Source of the DNA: Methanobacteriota archaeon
Lineage (GTDB): Archaea > Thermoplasmatota > Thermoplasmata > Methanomassiliicoccales > Methanomethylophilaceae
NCBI GenBank assembly: GCA_023402275.1
Contig: JAEXCH010000002.1
Location: 1 to 64,000, forward strand
Length of the DNA stretch: 64,000 bases
Direction: 5' to 3'
Part shown: one piece after another, positions 51,699-61,398 of the stretch
Layout: each line of letters opens with the position of its first letter
Numbering within the stretch: the first letter of the stretch is position 1
Program-made: the position numbers and the translations under genes
Notes under the pieces: generated by a model
Seen by the model: only the letters and a program-made list of their open reading frames with translations
Databases searched by the model: none
What the model was told of the DNA's origin: nothing

Positions 51699-52376
51699 TC
51701 ACAGATACATGCACAACCTCTTCAACCACTCCTCGGCCTCTTCCCTCTGAGGGAACTTGCTTTCAAGTTTCGAGAACTCCTCTCCGTGTACCTTCGCTGT
51801 CGGGTCGAATCCTATTATCAGATGACACAGTTCGTGATACAGACAATAGTCAAGGACGAACTCAGGTATCATGTCCGTGTCCAATACGCTGGATATCGAT
51901 ATCACCCTCATCAGCACCGAACAGTGCCCGATCTTCCTGATATTGGATTCCTTGGTCCATGTAAGATGTACTGTTGGATCATTTTCCACCAGGCCTAGCT
52001 CGATCAACCTTTCGTATGATCCCATGAGGTCCCTCTTATCTCCCTTTGGACTCCTTGTTAGGTTCCTGCTTCTTTTCAGATATACAGGTTGCTTGAACTC
52101 CGCGAATTCCGGTGCGGTTATCCAGTCGCACATTTCCTTAGAATAACCTTCATCCTCCCCTGTTATCTTGGAGAACAGGGAATTGCACAACCCCTCTATC
52201 ACCTCGGGCGGAGCATCCGCAAGATAATCGGATACTTTGAAATCTGCCCATTTGTAGCTTCTCTGCCACCTTACCTTGAATTCCTTGAATGCGACGAATT
52301 CAGCTTCCACTTTGTCAAAACCATATTCCTTTCCTATCTCCTTGAACTTCGTTCTAAGGATCTCTTCTGCTTCCAT
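51699..52376 (-). CDS. SprT/YgjP-like zinc metallopeptidase
   Basis: About 225 residues with the zinc motif YHELCHLIIGFDP (HExxH) and a downstream HGEEF that supplies the third ligand, the layout of the DUF45/SprT-like group. The N-terminal about 120 residues are mixed-charge and not recognised. No signal peptide, so it is cytoplasmic. I prefer the ATG at 52376 (MEAEEILRTKF); one at 52391 adds five residues. The substrate is unknown. Confidence 0.7.
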   Translation of the reverse strand: MEAEEILRTKFKEIGKEYGFDKVEAEFVAFKEFKVRWQRSYKWADFKVSDYLADAPPEVIEGLCNSLFSKITGEDEGYSKEMCDWITAPEFAEFKQPVYLKRSRNLTRSPKGDKRDLMGSYERLIELGLVENDPTVHLTWTKESNIRKIGHCSVLMRVISISSVLDTDMIPEFVLDYCLYHELCHLIIGFDPTAKVHGEEFSKLESKFPQREEAEEWLKRLCMYL

Positions 52377-52496
52377 TTGTTTTTCTCCCAACGATTCGTA
52401 TCGTATGGGTTCTCATGGCCTCGGTTGCGATATTAAATGAATAAAATACAGTTAATATAACCCAAAATATGTTAATTCCAATATCCATCCGCTTTC

Positions 52497-52877
52497 ATGC
52501 AAGAGGATCCTAAAGAACGGGAGATAACAGACAAGATAATGGCGGCCATAGAAAGACAGTACGGTTTCATACCGGTTGTGAACCAGGTATTGTCCGAACG
52601 TCCTGATATGTTCATACCTGCCGCCAATCTAGGTAAGGCTGCAATGGAAGGTAAGGGAGACCTTGACAGGAAGACGAGATATCTCGCTGCGGTGGCGGCT
52701 GCCACTGCTTTGGGAGGCCAGCATTGTATCAACGTTCAGATGCACCACGCTGTACAGGCCGGTGCCACCAAGGATGAGGTATTGGAAGTGATGATGATCG
52801 GATCATACATGGCAATGACCAGATCCCAGTCATATGCGTTCAGGGAGTATGCGGAAGCATTCCAGAACGAGGAATGA
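52497..52877 (+). CDS. Carboxymuconolactone decarboxylase (AhpD-like) family protein
   Basis: 126 residues of the all-helical CMD family. The core ALGGQHCINVQMHHAVQAGATKDEVLEVMMIG has the Cys and His of the usual CxxxxxH-type redox site but only one Cys, so it differs from the two-Cys AhpD peroxidase. A TATA box GTTAATATAAC (52451-52461) lies upstream. Stand-alone gene; a redox or stress role is inferred. Confidence 0.8.
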   Translation: MQEDPKEREITDKIMAAIERQYGFIPVVNQVLSERPDMFIPAANLGKAAMEGKGDLDRKTRYLAAVAAATALGGQHCINVQMHHAVQAGATKDEVLEVMMIGSYMAMTRSQSYAFREYAEAFQNEE

Positions 52878-52951
52878 GGATTTAGGCTACCTTAAAAAGA
52901 TCATATTAATCGGTTATTTATACTGCGTATAGTATGTAACCGGTGATCATT

Positions 52952-53278
52952 ATGGTAGAGATTACACCTGATGCAGAGAAGTTCATTGAGGAGCTTCTGG
53001 AGAAAAACCAGAAGGTCGGATATGGGATCAAAATCTACCTCTCTGGTATCGCATGTTCCGGACCACAGTTCGGAATGTCATTCCAAGAGGGTGGCGCAGA
53101 GGGGGACATGGTGGACAACAGCGCCTCTGGTTTCGAGATCTATTACGACGACGAGACCCAGAAGGCACTGGAAGGCTGTATTATCGAGTTCGTGGACGAC
53201 CCTAACTTCGGAACCGGCCTGACCATCCGTGACCCCAACTTCAGCGGTTGTTCGTCCTGCGGTGGCAGCTGCCACTAA
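52952..53278 (+). CDS. IscA/HesB-like iron-sulfur cluster protein
   Basis: 108 residues. MVEITPDAEKFIEELLEKNQ, LSGIACSGPQFGMSF and a Cys-rich end GCSSCGGSCH match the HesB/IscA-like group common in methanogens; the Cys residues presumably hold an Fe-S cluster. Start at 52952, with GGTGAT five nt upstream; an ATG at 52943 is also possible. Physiological partner unknown. Confidence 0.82.
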   Translation: MVEITPDAEKFIEELLEKNQKVGYGIKIYLSGIACSGPQFGMSFQEGGAEGDMVDNSASGFEIYYDDETQKALEGCIIEFVDDPNFGTGLTIRDPNFSGCSSCGGSCH

Positions 53279-53343
53279 TTCGGTTCATTTTCGGCAACCC
53301 CTCAAACAACTTTTTATTATGATATTCTGAATGTGGTATCAGC

Positions 53344-54885
53344 ATGGGCTATATCTCACATCCAAAGATAGTTCCGGATACCGTGGAGGAACGTAAGTAT
53401 CAGATATCCATGGCAAATGACTGCCTCAAGGTCAATACACTTCTGGTACTGCCCACAGGTCTGGGTAAGACGATAATAGCCCTTTATGTGACGGCAGTGG
53501 TCCTTGAAGAAGGAAAGAAGATACTTTTGATGGCCCCCACGAAACCTTTGGTCGATCAGCATGCGACAGTTTTCTCAAAACTGCTTGTGGATTCCAAGAT
53601 AGGGGTCATGAACGGTCTTATGAAACCAGAGACCAGGAAAAAGATAGTTCAGGAGAGCGATCTCGTCGTATCCACGCCTCAATCTGTTGCGAACGATCTG
53701 GAGAATGGGATGTACGGAATGGAGGATTTCGGCCTGGTGATCTTTGATGAGGCCCACAGAGGAACAGGCAACTACGCTTACGTCACGGTAGCAAACCATT
53801 GCGACAAGAGGAATCGTTCAATGGGTCTGACAGCATCTCCCGGAAGCGATATCAAGAAAGTGGAGGAAGTATGCAGGAATCTTGGTTTCGTAAGGATCGA
53901 CGTCAGGATGGAAGAGGACCCCGATGTGGCTCCGTACATACATGAGACCTATGTCAACAAGATCGAAGTTAACATGCCCAAGGAATTGTTGGATATCGTC
54001 GATGTCTTGAAGAAACTCCTGGATCATTATTTCCTCGAACTGACGAATCTCCATTTGACGCGAGAGAACTGGCCTCCATCCACCACACATATGCTGATGA
54101 TCGGGGAATCCCTCCAAAGAAGATTGAGAAGAGGGGAGAGGACCGCTACTATCTATCGCGGACTTACCGTTCAATCGATATGTATCAAGATCCTGCATGC
54201 GATAAATCTTGCAGAGACCCAAGGTATGAGCTCATTACGTTCCTATCTGTCGAAACTTAACGAGGACGCCACGGCACAGAAAGGCAACAAAGGAGGAAAG
54301 GAACTAGTTGCCAGACCGGAATATGTTGAGTTATGGAACATGGTCTCCAACAGCAAGGTTGAGCACCCCAAGGTCTCCAAGCTAATGAGTCTTGTGAGCC
54401 AGATATTGAACTCCGACGAGAAGGCTAAGGTCATGGTCTTCACACAGTATAGGGACACCTGCGATCTGCTTGTCGATAAACTATCCTTCATAGATGGTGC
54501 CAGGGTAGGAAAGCTGATCGGACAGTCCAACGGAGGACTCCGTCAGAAGGAACAGATCGAGATACTGAATGAGTTCAGAGAAGGAAAGAGGAACATCATA
54601 GTCGCGACATCAGTGGGCGAGGAAGGCCTGGATATCGCAAGCACCAACGCCGTGATATTCTATGAACCGGTGCCGTCTGAGATAAGGACGATACAAAGAA
54701 GAGGGCGTACAGGTCGAAAGAACGACGGAGAGGTTTACGTTCTGATCGCAAAGGGCACCATGGATGAGGTGTTCGAGAACTCCAGTAAGAAGAAGGAGGA
54801 CCAGATGCGTTCAAGACTTGAGAAACTCAACAAGGAACTCGCCCTTTCACTCGAAGAAGGCCAAATGAAACTGGGAGATTTCTAA
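53344..54885 (+). CDS. hef: Hef-type DEAH helicase without nuclease domain
   Basis: Acts on stalled replication forks in archaea. 513 residues of superfamily 2 helicase: PTGLGKT (37-43), DEAH (135-138), MGLTASPGSD, insertion domain, VFTQYRDTCDLLV and VATSVGEEGLDIAS with QRRGRTGR. Full-length Hef of euryarchaea is about 750 residues and carries a C-terminal XPF-like nuclease; here the protein ends soon after the helicase core (LSLEEGQMKLGDF). No nuclease gene follows, the ligase gene is next. TATA-like TTTTTATTATG near 53314. Confidence 0.88.
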   Translation: MGYISHPKIVPDTVEERKYQISMANDCLKVNTLLVLPTGLGKTIIALYVTAVVLEEGKKILLMAPTKPLVDQHATVFSKLLVDSKIGVMNGLMKPETRKKIVQESDLVVSTPQSVANDLENGMYGMEDFGLVIFDEAHRGTGNYAYVTVANHCDKRNRSMGLTASPGSDIKKVEEVCRNLGFVRIDVRMEEDPDVAPYIHETYVNKIEVNMPKELLDIVDVLKKLLDHYFLELTNLHLTRENWPPSTTHMLMIGESLQRRLRRGERTATIYRGLTVQSICIKILHAINLAETQGMSSLRSYLSKLNEDATAQKGNKGGKELVARPEYVELWNMVSNSKVEHPKVSKLMSLVSQILNSDEKAKVMVFTQYRDTCDLLVDKLSFIDGARVGKLIGQSNGGLRQKEQIEILNEFREGKRNIIVATSVGEEGLDIASTNAVIFYEPVPSEIRTIQRRGRTGRKNDGEVYVLIAKGTMDEVFENSSKKKEDQMRSRLEKLNKELALSLEEGQMKLGDF

Positions 54886-54912
54886 TAGGCCTGTTGCATA
54901 TGTCTTGATAAC

Positions 54913-56685
54913 ATGTTATTCTCAGAGATCGCCGATGTGTTCGACAGATTGGATGGTACCAGCAGCCGTCTCGAGATGACAGCGATACTGTCTGAATTCT
55001 TCAAAGGTATGGAGAACGATCCGGAATCCCTGAGGAAGATCATCTATCTGTCCCAAGGTAAACTTCATCCAGAATTCTATCCGAAAGAACTCGGTATGGC
55101 GGACAAGTTGGTCTTGAGGTCCATTGCATTCGCATCTGCAAAATCCGAAAAGGAGGTCGAGGACCTTTGGAACAAAGAAGGGGATATAGGAAAAGTGGCT
55201 GAATCCCTGATCGGTAAGACTGGACAAATGACTTTCTTCTCAGAACCTTTGACATTGGATGTTGTCCTGGAATATCTAACAAAGATCGAGAGCGCAGAAG
55301 GAAGGAGATCCCAGGATGACAAGATGAAGTTCCTTCATGTACTTCTAAAAGTGGCTCAGCCTAACGAGGCAAAATATCTGTGCAGAATAGTCACCGGAAG
55401 GATGCGCGTAGGCGCAGGGACAATGACCATCATAGATGCTCTGGCCGATGCCTTCGCAGAGAAAGAGGATAAACCCGAAGTAGAAAGGGCATACAACATA
55501 ACGTGTGACCTTGGACTTGTTGCCGAGACCATTGCAAAAGGCGGCATCGATGCGATAAAGGATATCAAGGTGACCGTCGGAAATCCTTTGAAGGTCATGC
55601 TTGCCGAGCGCCTTCCTTCGATACCTTTGATACTTGACCGCATGGGCGGAAGATGTGCGATGGAATACAAATACGATGGAATAAGGGTTCAGGCGCACAT
55701 TGACCTTACTAAAGAAAAGGATCAGGTCATTCTATATTCCAGACGACTTGAGGATCTGACCTCGAACTTCCCGGATATTGCAGATGAACTGAAGGTACAA
55801 TGTAAAGCGGAAAGGGCGATCATCGAGGGAGAGTGTGTTGCAGTTGATTCGAAAACAGGTAACATGCTGCCGTTCCAGAATGTGACCCACCGCAGAAAGA
55901 AACACGGCATGGACAAAGCGGTTGAGGAATATCCAGTTAAGATATTCATGTTCGATATCCTGTATGTTGACGGGAAGGACATGACCATTGTACCTTTCGA
56001 AGAGAGACGTTCCAAGCTTATCGAGACCTTCGATCTAACGGATAAGATACAGTTGACTACATTGGAAGAGGTTAACTCTCCAGAAGAGGGTGAGAAGTTC
56101 TTCAACAAGGCCCTAGGTCTGAAGTGTGAGGGCATAATGGCAAAGTCCCTGAGCCAGGAATCGATATACAGAGCAGGGTCAAGAGGGTTCCTTTGGATAA
56201 AATACAAGAAGGATTATGAGGAGGCTCTAACAGATACGTTCGATCTTGTTGTTGTAGGGGCATTCTATGGCAGAGGCAAGAGGGCCGGAAAATATGGTGC
56301 ACTTTTGATGGCTGCCTTCGATGAGGAATCAGGGAAGTATTGTACAGTATGCAAGCTGGGAACGGGATTCGATGATGCGTTCCTCGATGCTCTGCCATCG
56401 ATGCTTGACGAATATCTAAGCGGTGACCACCCGGGCAGCGTGGATGCCCAGATGATCCCTGATGTCTGGTTCCAGCCCACAATCGTATTGGAGGTCGTGG
56501 CTGCAGAGATAAGTCTGAGTCCGATACATACGGCCGCAAGAGGGGAGATAAAGGAAGATGCCGGACTTGGATTGAGATTCCCTAGGTTCACGGGTCGCGT
56601 AAGGGATGATAAAGGGCCCGAACAAAGCACGACTGTTAACGAGATAATCGAGATGTACGAGATGCAATCTCAGGATAAATCCTGA
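54913..56685 (+). CDS. lig: ATP-dependent DNA ligase
   Basis: Seals nicks in replication and repair. 590 residues, normal for archaeal replicative ligase: N-terminal DNA-binding domain (1-225), nucleotidyl-transfer domain with the adenylated Lys253 in EYKYDGIRVQAH, motif EGECVAVDSKTG, EGIMAKSL, WIKYKKDY, and an OB-fold domain from about 430. It follows hef by 28 bp and belongs to a replication/transcription/tRNA gene run. Confidence 0.96.
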   Translation: MLFSEIADVFDRLDGTSSRLEMTAILSEFFKGMENDPESLRKIIYLSQGKLHPEFYPKELGMADKLVLRSIAFASAKSEKEVEDLWNKEGDIGKVAESLIGKTGQMTFFSEPLTLDVVLEYLTKIESAEGRRSQDDKMKFLHVLLKVAQPNEAKYLCRIVTGRMRVGAGTMTIIDALADAFAEKEDKPEVERAYNITCDLGLVAETIAKGGIDAIKDIKVTVGNPLKVMLAERLPSIPLILDRMGGRCAMEYKYDGIRVQAHIDLTKEKDQVILYSRRLEDLTSNFPDIADELKVQCKAERAIIEGECVAVDSKTGNMLPFQNVTHRRKKHGMDKAVEEYPVKIFMFDILYVDGKDMTIVPFEERRSKLIETFDLTDKIQLTTLEEVNSPEEGEKFFNKALGLKCEGIMAKSLSQESIYRAGSRGFLWIKYKKDYEEALTDTFDLVVVGAFYGRGKRAGKYGALLMAAFDEESGKYCTVCKLGTGFDDAFLDALPSMLDEYLSGDHPGSVDAQMIPDVWFQPTIVLEVVAAEISLSPIHTAARGEIKEDAGLGLRFPRFTGRVRDDKGPEQSTTVNEIIEMYEMQSQDKS

Positions 56686-56700
56686 AGAACTCACAAAAGG

Positions 56701-56708
56701 TTTATAAC
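56701..56708 (+). promoter_or_regulatory. TATA box of rpoL-truD
   Basis: TTTATAAC is centred 25 bp before the rpoL ATG; leaderless transcript predicted. Confidence 0.55.
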
Positions 56709-56728
56709 AAACATAACAATCGAGGCGT

Positions 56729-56983
56729 ATGAAGGCCTACACCGTCGAAAGGACCGATAAAACATTGATACTTGGGTTCAAAGACGCGAACACAGCACTT
56801 ATAACACCGATGATCAAAGCACTCAACGATGACAAGAATGTGACTCTCGTCAGATATGTGGATCAGCACCCAGAATTGTCTGATGTCATGCTGTATGTTG
56901 AGGTCAAGAAAGGGAAACCGGAAGAGGCTGTCAAAAAGGCATCCAAAGCGGTCTCCACATATTTTGCATCGGTCAAGCAATGA
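56729..56983 (+). CDS. rpoL: DNA-directed RNA polymerase subunit L
   Basis: Rpb11-like assembly subunit pairing with RpoD. 84 residues: TDKTLILGFKDANTALITPM, the HTL/ANAL-type core motif region, and VTLVRYVDQHPELSDVMLYV. Length and pattern are standard. Stop overlaps the truD start (ATGA). Confidence 0.94.
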   Translation: MKAYTVERTDKTLILGFKDANTALITPMIKALNDDKNVTLVRYVDQHPELSDVMLYVEVKKGKPEEAVKKASKAVSTYFASVKQ

Positions 56984-58287
56984 CCCTGCAGTACAGAGAG
57001 TGCCATACCGCAGAAGCGGGGATCGGTCTTTCATACTATCTTACTGATATTGATGGAACAGGCGGCCGCCTGAAGGCCGAGCCTGAGGATTTCATTGTCA
57101 AAGAGATATCCGACAGACCTGAACCGAAGGATAACGGCAAATTCATAATAGCCGAGGTGACCAGCAGGAATTGGGAGACCAATCGCCTTGTGAGGTTGTT
57201 GTCAAGGAGTCTCGGAGTATCAAGGGAAAGGGTAGGTTTTGCCGGTACAAAGGATAAAAGAGCAGTCACCACGCAACTCATGTCCTTCGAGTGTACCATG
57301 GATATGATGGACCGCATCAATCTCAAGGATGTCGAGATCAAGGATCCATATACTGCAAGAAGAGGCGTTCAGATCGGAGATCTCATTGGTAACTCATTCG
57401 TTATAAGAGTGAAAGAATTTGATGGATCATTGGAGAATATTCCGGATATACTATCCAATGTCTCCAAGACCATCAAGGATACAGGCGGATTCCCTAATTA
57501 TTTCGGAGTACAGAGATTCGGGGTTGTCCGCCCCATAACTCACAAGGTCGGGGAATTGATAATAAGAGGCAATATGAAAGAGGCAGTCAAGTGCTACCTT
57601 TCTGCTCCTTCCTCGTTTGAGGATGAGGACATCATAAGATCAAGATCGGAGTTATCGAGAATGGATAATTTCTCTGATATTGTAGGCACAATGCCTGAAG
57701 CACTTTCGTTCGAGAAGATCATGGTCGAACACCTTATTACGAACCCGGAGGACTGGGCGGGTGCATTAGGCAGACTTCCCAGGAATCTTCAGATGATGTT
57801 CGTTCATGCCTACCAATCATATCTTTTCAATCTGATGCTCAGTAAAAGGATGGAACAGGGCCTTCCGCTCAATGTCCCTGTTGAAGGTGATGTGATAATA
57901 CCTCTTGACTCGAACAGGATACCTCAGCATGAGAATCCGATAGTCGCCACTAAGAGCAACGTCGATCTTGTCACCAGACAGGTAAGGTCGGGAAGGGCAT
58001 TCATCACCTTACCTCTTTACGGCAGCGAAAATGATATCGATGGGGAAATGAGCGAGATAGAATTGTCGGTCATAGATGCAGAAGGTATCTCCAGAAGGGA
58101 CTTCATAATACCTGAATTGCCTCAATGCAGTTCAAAGGGAAGCCGTAGGGAGATAATCTGTCCGATAAGTGATCTTTCTTATGAAGTTTCCGACGAACAT
58201 TATGATGTGAGCTTCACTCTTCCAAAGGGAAACTATGCGACATGTCTGATGAGAGAGTTCATGAAATCCGAGATGAACAGATACTGA
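56980..58287 (+). CDS. truD: tRNA pseudouridine(13) synthase TruD
   Basis: Isomerises U13 of tRNA. 435 residues with the TruD pattern: GGRLKAEPEDFIVKEI, the catalytic Asp92 in VGFAGTKDKRAVTTQ, GNSFVIRV, PNYFGVQRFG, and the large insertion domain. C-terminal DEHYDVSFTLPKGNYATCLMREFMK is typical. Coupled to rpoL. Confidence 0.95.
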   Translation: MTLQYRECHTAEAGIGLSYYLTDIDGTGGRLKAEPEDFIVKEISDRPEPKDNGKFIIAEVTSRNWETNRLVRLLSRSLGVSRERVGFAGTKDKRAVTTQLMSFECTMDMMDRINLKDVEIKDPYTARRGVQIGDLIGNSFVIRVKEFDGSLENIPDILSNVSKTIKDTGGFPNYFGVQRFGVVRPITHKVGELIIRGNMKEAVKCYLSAPSSFEDEDIIRSRSELSRMDNFSDIVGTMPEALSFEKIMVEHLITNPEDWAGALGRLPRNLQMMFVHAYQSYLFNLMLSKRMEQGLPLNVPVEGDVIIPLDSNRIPQHENPIVATKSNVDLVTRQVRSGRAFITLPLYGSENDIDGEMSEIELSVIDAEGISRRDFIIPELPQCSSKGSRREIICPISDLSYEVSDEHYDVSFTLPKGNYATCLMREFMKSEMNRY

Positions 58288-61215
58288 TCAAAGATTATCT
58301 TTGATTATCTTTGCCTGATATATCCCGATCTTTGACCTTTTGACTATATCCTCTACGTTGGAACCCTTTGGCGTGGATTCGATAATCTTCTTTATCTCCG
58401 GCGTAACTGATCTTTGTGACTTCCTGGAAGTCATGACCTTGTAGATGTATGCAACAAGTAGCTTCGCCTCATCGGCATCCTTCGCCCCGCCTGCCACATA
58501 AGCGCATGGTATTGATATTATCGGATCCTTGTCAAGATCCGTACAATTCCCTTTTGTTATTGCGTTCATAGACAATTTTTCCATCCTTTCGAACTCCAGA
58601 GTGCCGGGAACGATATCACCATACTCCGATATATCGGAAAGATAGATCAGAACTGAATTTGCAGTTGCATCATCGATGTCCAATGAAGATATCAGATCCG
58701 GATCACTTAGTGTCATCTTCGATATGTACGCACGCCTCAGGACCCTTTCCGCATATCTCTTGATCATATCTGGCACAGTTTGTTTGTATTGTGTCCTCTG
58801 TTCATTATGATCCTTTATTTCATTGGCATCGTCATCGTTGCGGCTCATCTCCGAATATATCCTGTTCGCAGCATTCATATCGCCAATGGATGCATAGGCC
58901 TCAGCAAGATCATTCCTTACCATGTCATTATCCGGCTGTATCTCAAGTATGCGTCTGCTTGTTTCAATTACAGCCCTATGATCCTCCTTGAACATATGGA
59001 AATCCTTCTTTATCAGCAACAATGGTATAGATCTTGGATCTTTCTGCAATGCTTTGTCGATAATGTCCGATGCTTCGTCATCCTTTCCATTGGCAGACAA
59101 TATCCTGACGGCGGATGCGACCGCTTCCTCGTCCGACACGTCCTTATCCAATATCCTGAGCGCAGTGGTCTCAGCATCCTCGATGTTCCCTCCCGCCGAT
59201 TGTACCTCTCTCAGTATCCTCAATATCTCAGGATTATCCGGATCGATAACAACAGCCATATTCAGGAAATATGCTGCTTCCTCCAGTTTTCCGATCTCAG
59301 CGAACAACATCCCTTTCTTTACCAATGCATAAGTGCTGTCTGGTCTGAGTTCTATAGCTTTGTTCAAAGAATCTACTGCGCCTGCCAGATCATTCTTCTT
59401 GATCTGTATCGATGAACGTGATATCCAGAATTCGGGTTCATCCATGTTCAATAGTATGGATCTGTTGTATGCTTCCTCCGCATTGTCCCATTCGCCTTGG
59501 GCCTCATCTGCCATCCCTTTGGAGTGCCAGATGATAGGATTCTTAGGATCCAGAACAGAAGCGGTTGCATATGTGGCAGACGCTGCCCTGTAATCTCCGA
59601 GTGCATACTCTGCGTTTCCTTTCAACTGTTTGACGATCGGATTTATTCCGAATTCCCTTTCCTTCTCCATACAGAGTTGGATCACATCATCATACTTTCC
59701 TTCATTCATGGCCGATGAAAGCACATTTATGAAATTCTCTGCCCGGTTGTCTGCCACGATCCTATCCTTATAAGAGATATCGGACGATCTGACAGACAAA
59801 CTGGCCTTGGACAATGTGTTCATGGCATCTGTATTTCCCGGATCCAGTTCCAGTATCTTGTTGCTCAACCGTATTGCTTCCTCATTGTCATTCCTTGAGA
59901 CTGCGATATCCTTATGGAGCAACAGAACCCCTATGTTATCCGGGTCGGATCTCTCAGCTTTGTTCAGATCAATGAGGGCCTTGTCGGCACGTCCGATCTT
60001 GAAAAGTACCTTTGCCTTCTGCAGCCTCATGCCGGCATCGTCCGGATTCCTATCGATGCCGTTCATGATCGTCCGCAGTGATGCGTTCATGTTGCCTCTT
60101 TCGAATTCTATCTCTGATTTCAGTATGAATGCGCTTGGATCCGATGGATATGACAATAGCACTCTATCCGCTATCAGTTCTGCATCGGAATAGAATGAAT
60201 TCGCTAGAAGCAGTTTTGCACCTTCCACATGATCCTCAAGGAAAGCATTCTCTGTGTCGAGATATTCCTTTATGCATTGAGAGGATTCACCTTTCATTCC
60301 CAATGCCGAATATGTCTGGATCAATCCTTTCATTACTTTTGGAGAAATAGGGTCAAGTGCTTCCGCATCCCTGTACAACGTAAGTGCCTTTTCATAGTTC
60401 CCGCCGGAATAGAAGGCCCTTGCAGCTTCGCATATTATGTAGACACAGTTGGCACTCTTGTTTAGTAGGGAGGAATACATCCTCTGAGCGGAATGCCAAT
60501 CCCTTTCATCCATGGACATCCTTGCTGATGCCAACATGTACTCTGCATTCTTCTTCTTGTATTCCTCGGAATGTATCATCAGTTCAGTGGCTTTATCCCT
60601 GTTCCCTTTGTACCAGTTCAGATATATTTCGTAGAGGGTCTCGGCACTTCCGCCCCCTGCATTGTCGCCAAAGGGAATGGGTTCCTTCCCTGCATTGATC
60701 AATTCAATGTTCTGTCTGTACATCCAGCCTTCCGCAGGTTCTATCTGTTGTATGATCTCATAGAACATGGGGAATGACGGATCGCTGCATCTGGCACGCA
60801 TAAGTTCCTTCTTTGCCTTTGACATCTCACCTGTTTGTACAAGGATCTTGGCTCTGACACAACTTACCATTGGGATGTTCTGAGCTCGTTTTACCGACTC
60901 CACTAATTCTTCCGCTTTATCCCATCTTTCTAATTTAGTGCATACTATTGCAGCGGTCAAAGCAGGCATACAGTCATTGGGTCTGCTCTTTCCCACCAAT
61001 TGATCGATGAGCATCTGCATTCCGTCGCTCTGCGTATCATAGAGCAGTTCTATCGTTCTTGTAAGAATGGAAGAATTGACGGATCCCTCTCTTTTGATAA
61101 TATTTTCGGCGATGTTCACGACATGATCGCTTCTTCTATGGGAATCTGGGTCAGAGTTCAGTCTCTTCCATATACTGACCTCAAAACTGTCCTGAAACAC
61201 AGGTTTTTGACCCAT
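58288..61215 (-). CDS. Giant TPR-repeat protein
   Basis: 975 residues composed of about twenty tetratricopeptide repeats (for example AIVCTKLERWDKAEELVESV, RLQKAKVLFKIGRADKALIDL, IWHSKGMADEAQGEWDNAEEAYNRSI). No signal peptide or membrane helix, so it is a cytoplasmic scaffold. The C-terminal about 150 residues (from MIKRYAERVLRRAYISKM) are a separate alpha-helical domain ending in a KRSKIGIYQAKIIKDNL segment that resembles a helix-turn-helix. It converges on truD with adjacent stops. The partner is unknown. Confidence 0.82.
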   Translation of the reverse strand: MGQKPVFQDSFEVSIWKRLNSDPDSHRRSDHVVNIAENIIKREGSVNSSILTRTIELLYDTQSDGMQMLIDQLVGKSRPNDCMPALTAAIVCTKLERWDKAEELVESVKRAQNIPMVSCVRAKILVQTGEMSKAKKELMRARCSDPSFPMFYEIIQQIEPAEGWMYRQNIELINAGKEPIPFGDNAGGGSAETLYEIYLNWYKGNRDKATELMIHSEEYKKKNAEYMLASARMSMDERDWHSAQRMYSSLLNKSANCVYIICEAARAFYSGGNYEKALTLYRDAEALDPISPKVMKGLIQTYSALGMKGESSQCIKEYLDTENAFLEDHVEGAKLLLANSFYSDAELIADRVLLSYPSDPSAFILKSEIEFERGNMNASLRTIMNGIDRNPDDAGMRLQKAKVLFKIGRADKALIDLNKAERSDPDNIGVLLLHKDIAVSRNDNEEAIRLSNKILELDPGNTDAMNTLSKASLSVRSSDISYKDRIVADNRAENFINVLSSAMNEGKYDDVIQLCMEKEREFGINPIVKQLKGNAEYALGDYRAASATYATASVLDPKNPIIWHSKGMADEAQGEWDNAEEAYNRSILLNMDEPEFWISRSSIQIKKNDLAGAVDSLNKAIELRPDSTYALVKKGMLFAEIGKLEEAAYFLNMAVVIDPDNPEILRILREVQSAGGNIEDAETTALRILDKDVSDEEAVASAVRILSANGKDDEASDIIDKALQKDPRSIPLLLIKKDFHMFKEDHRAVIETSRRILEIQPDNDMVRNDLAEAYASIGDMNAANRIYSEMSRNDDDANEIKDHNEQRTQYKQTVPDMIKRYAERVLRRAYISKMTLSDPDLISSLDIDDATANSVLIYLSDISEYGDIVPGTLEFERMEKLSMNAITKGNCTDLDKDPIISIPCAYVAGGAKDADEAKLLVAYIYKVMTSRKSQRSVTPEIKKIIESTPKGSNVEDIVKRSKIGIYQAKIIKDNL

Positions 61216-61291
61216 GGTTCAATATCATTAAGATAATAGATAAACCTGAGTACCTTTAATTTGACATTGATTTGCAGTACCCAGCATTACA

Positions 61292-61301
61292 GTTAAATAT
61301 C
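61292..61301 (+). promoter_or_regulatory. TATA box of tRNA-Gly
   Basis: GTTAAATATC is centred about 29 bp before the mature 5' end of the tRNA, the usual archaeal arrangement. Confidence 0.5.
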
Positions 61302-61325
61302 AATTACAAAATAGGGGAATTTACT

Positions 61326-61398
61326 GCAACTGTAATCTAGTTGGTTAGGATTCAAGCCTTCCAAGCTTGTCACCCGGGTTCGAATCCCGGCGGTTGCA
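61326..61398 (+). tRNA. tRNA-Gly (anticodon UCC)
   Basis: Acceptor stem GCAACTG/CGGTTGC (one G-U pair), D-arm ATCTAGTTGGTTAGGAT, anticodon stem CAAGC/GCTTG with loop CTTCCAA giving anticodon UCC (reads GGA/GGG), variable loop TCAC, T-arm CCGGG-TTCGAAT-CCCGG, discriminator A. 73 nt, no intron, CCA not encoded. A T-run (GTTTTTTG, 61430-61437) downstream may terminate it. Confidence 0.97.
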
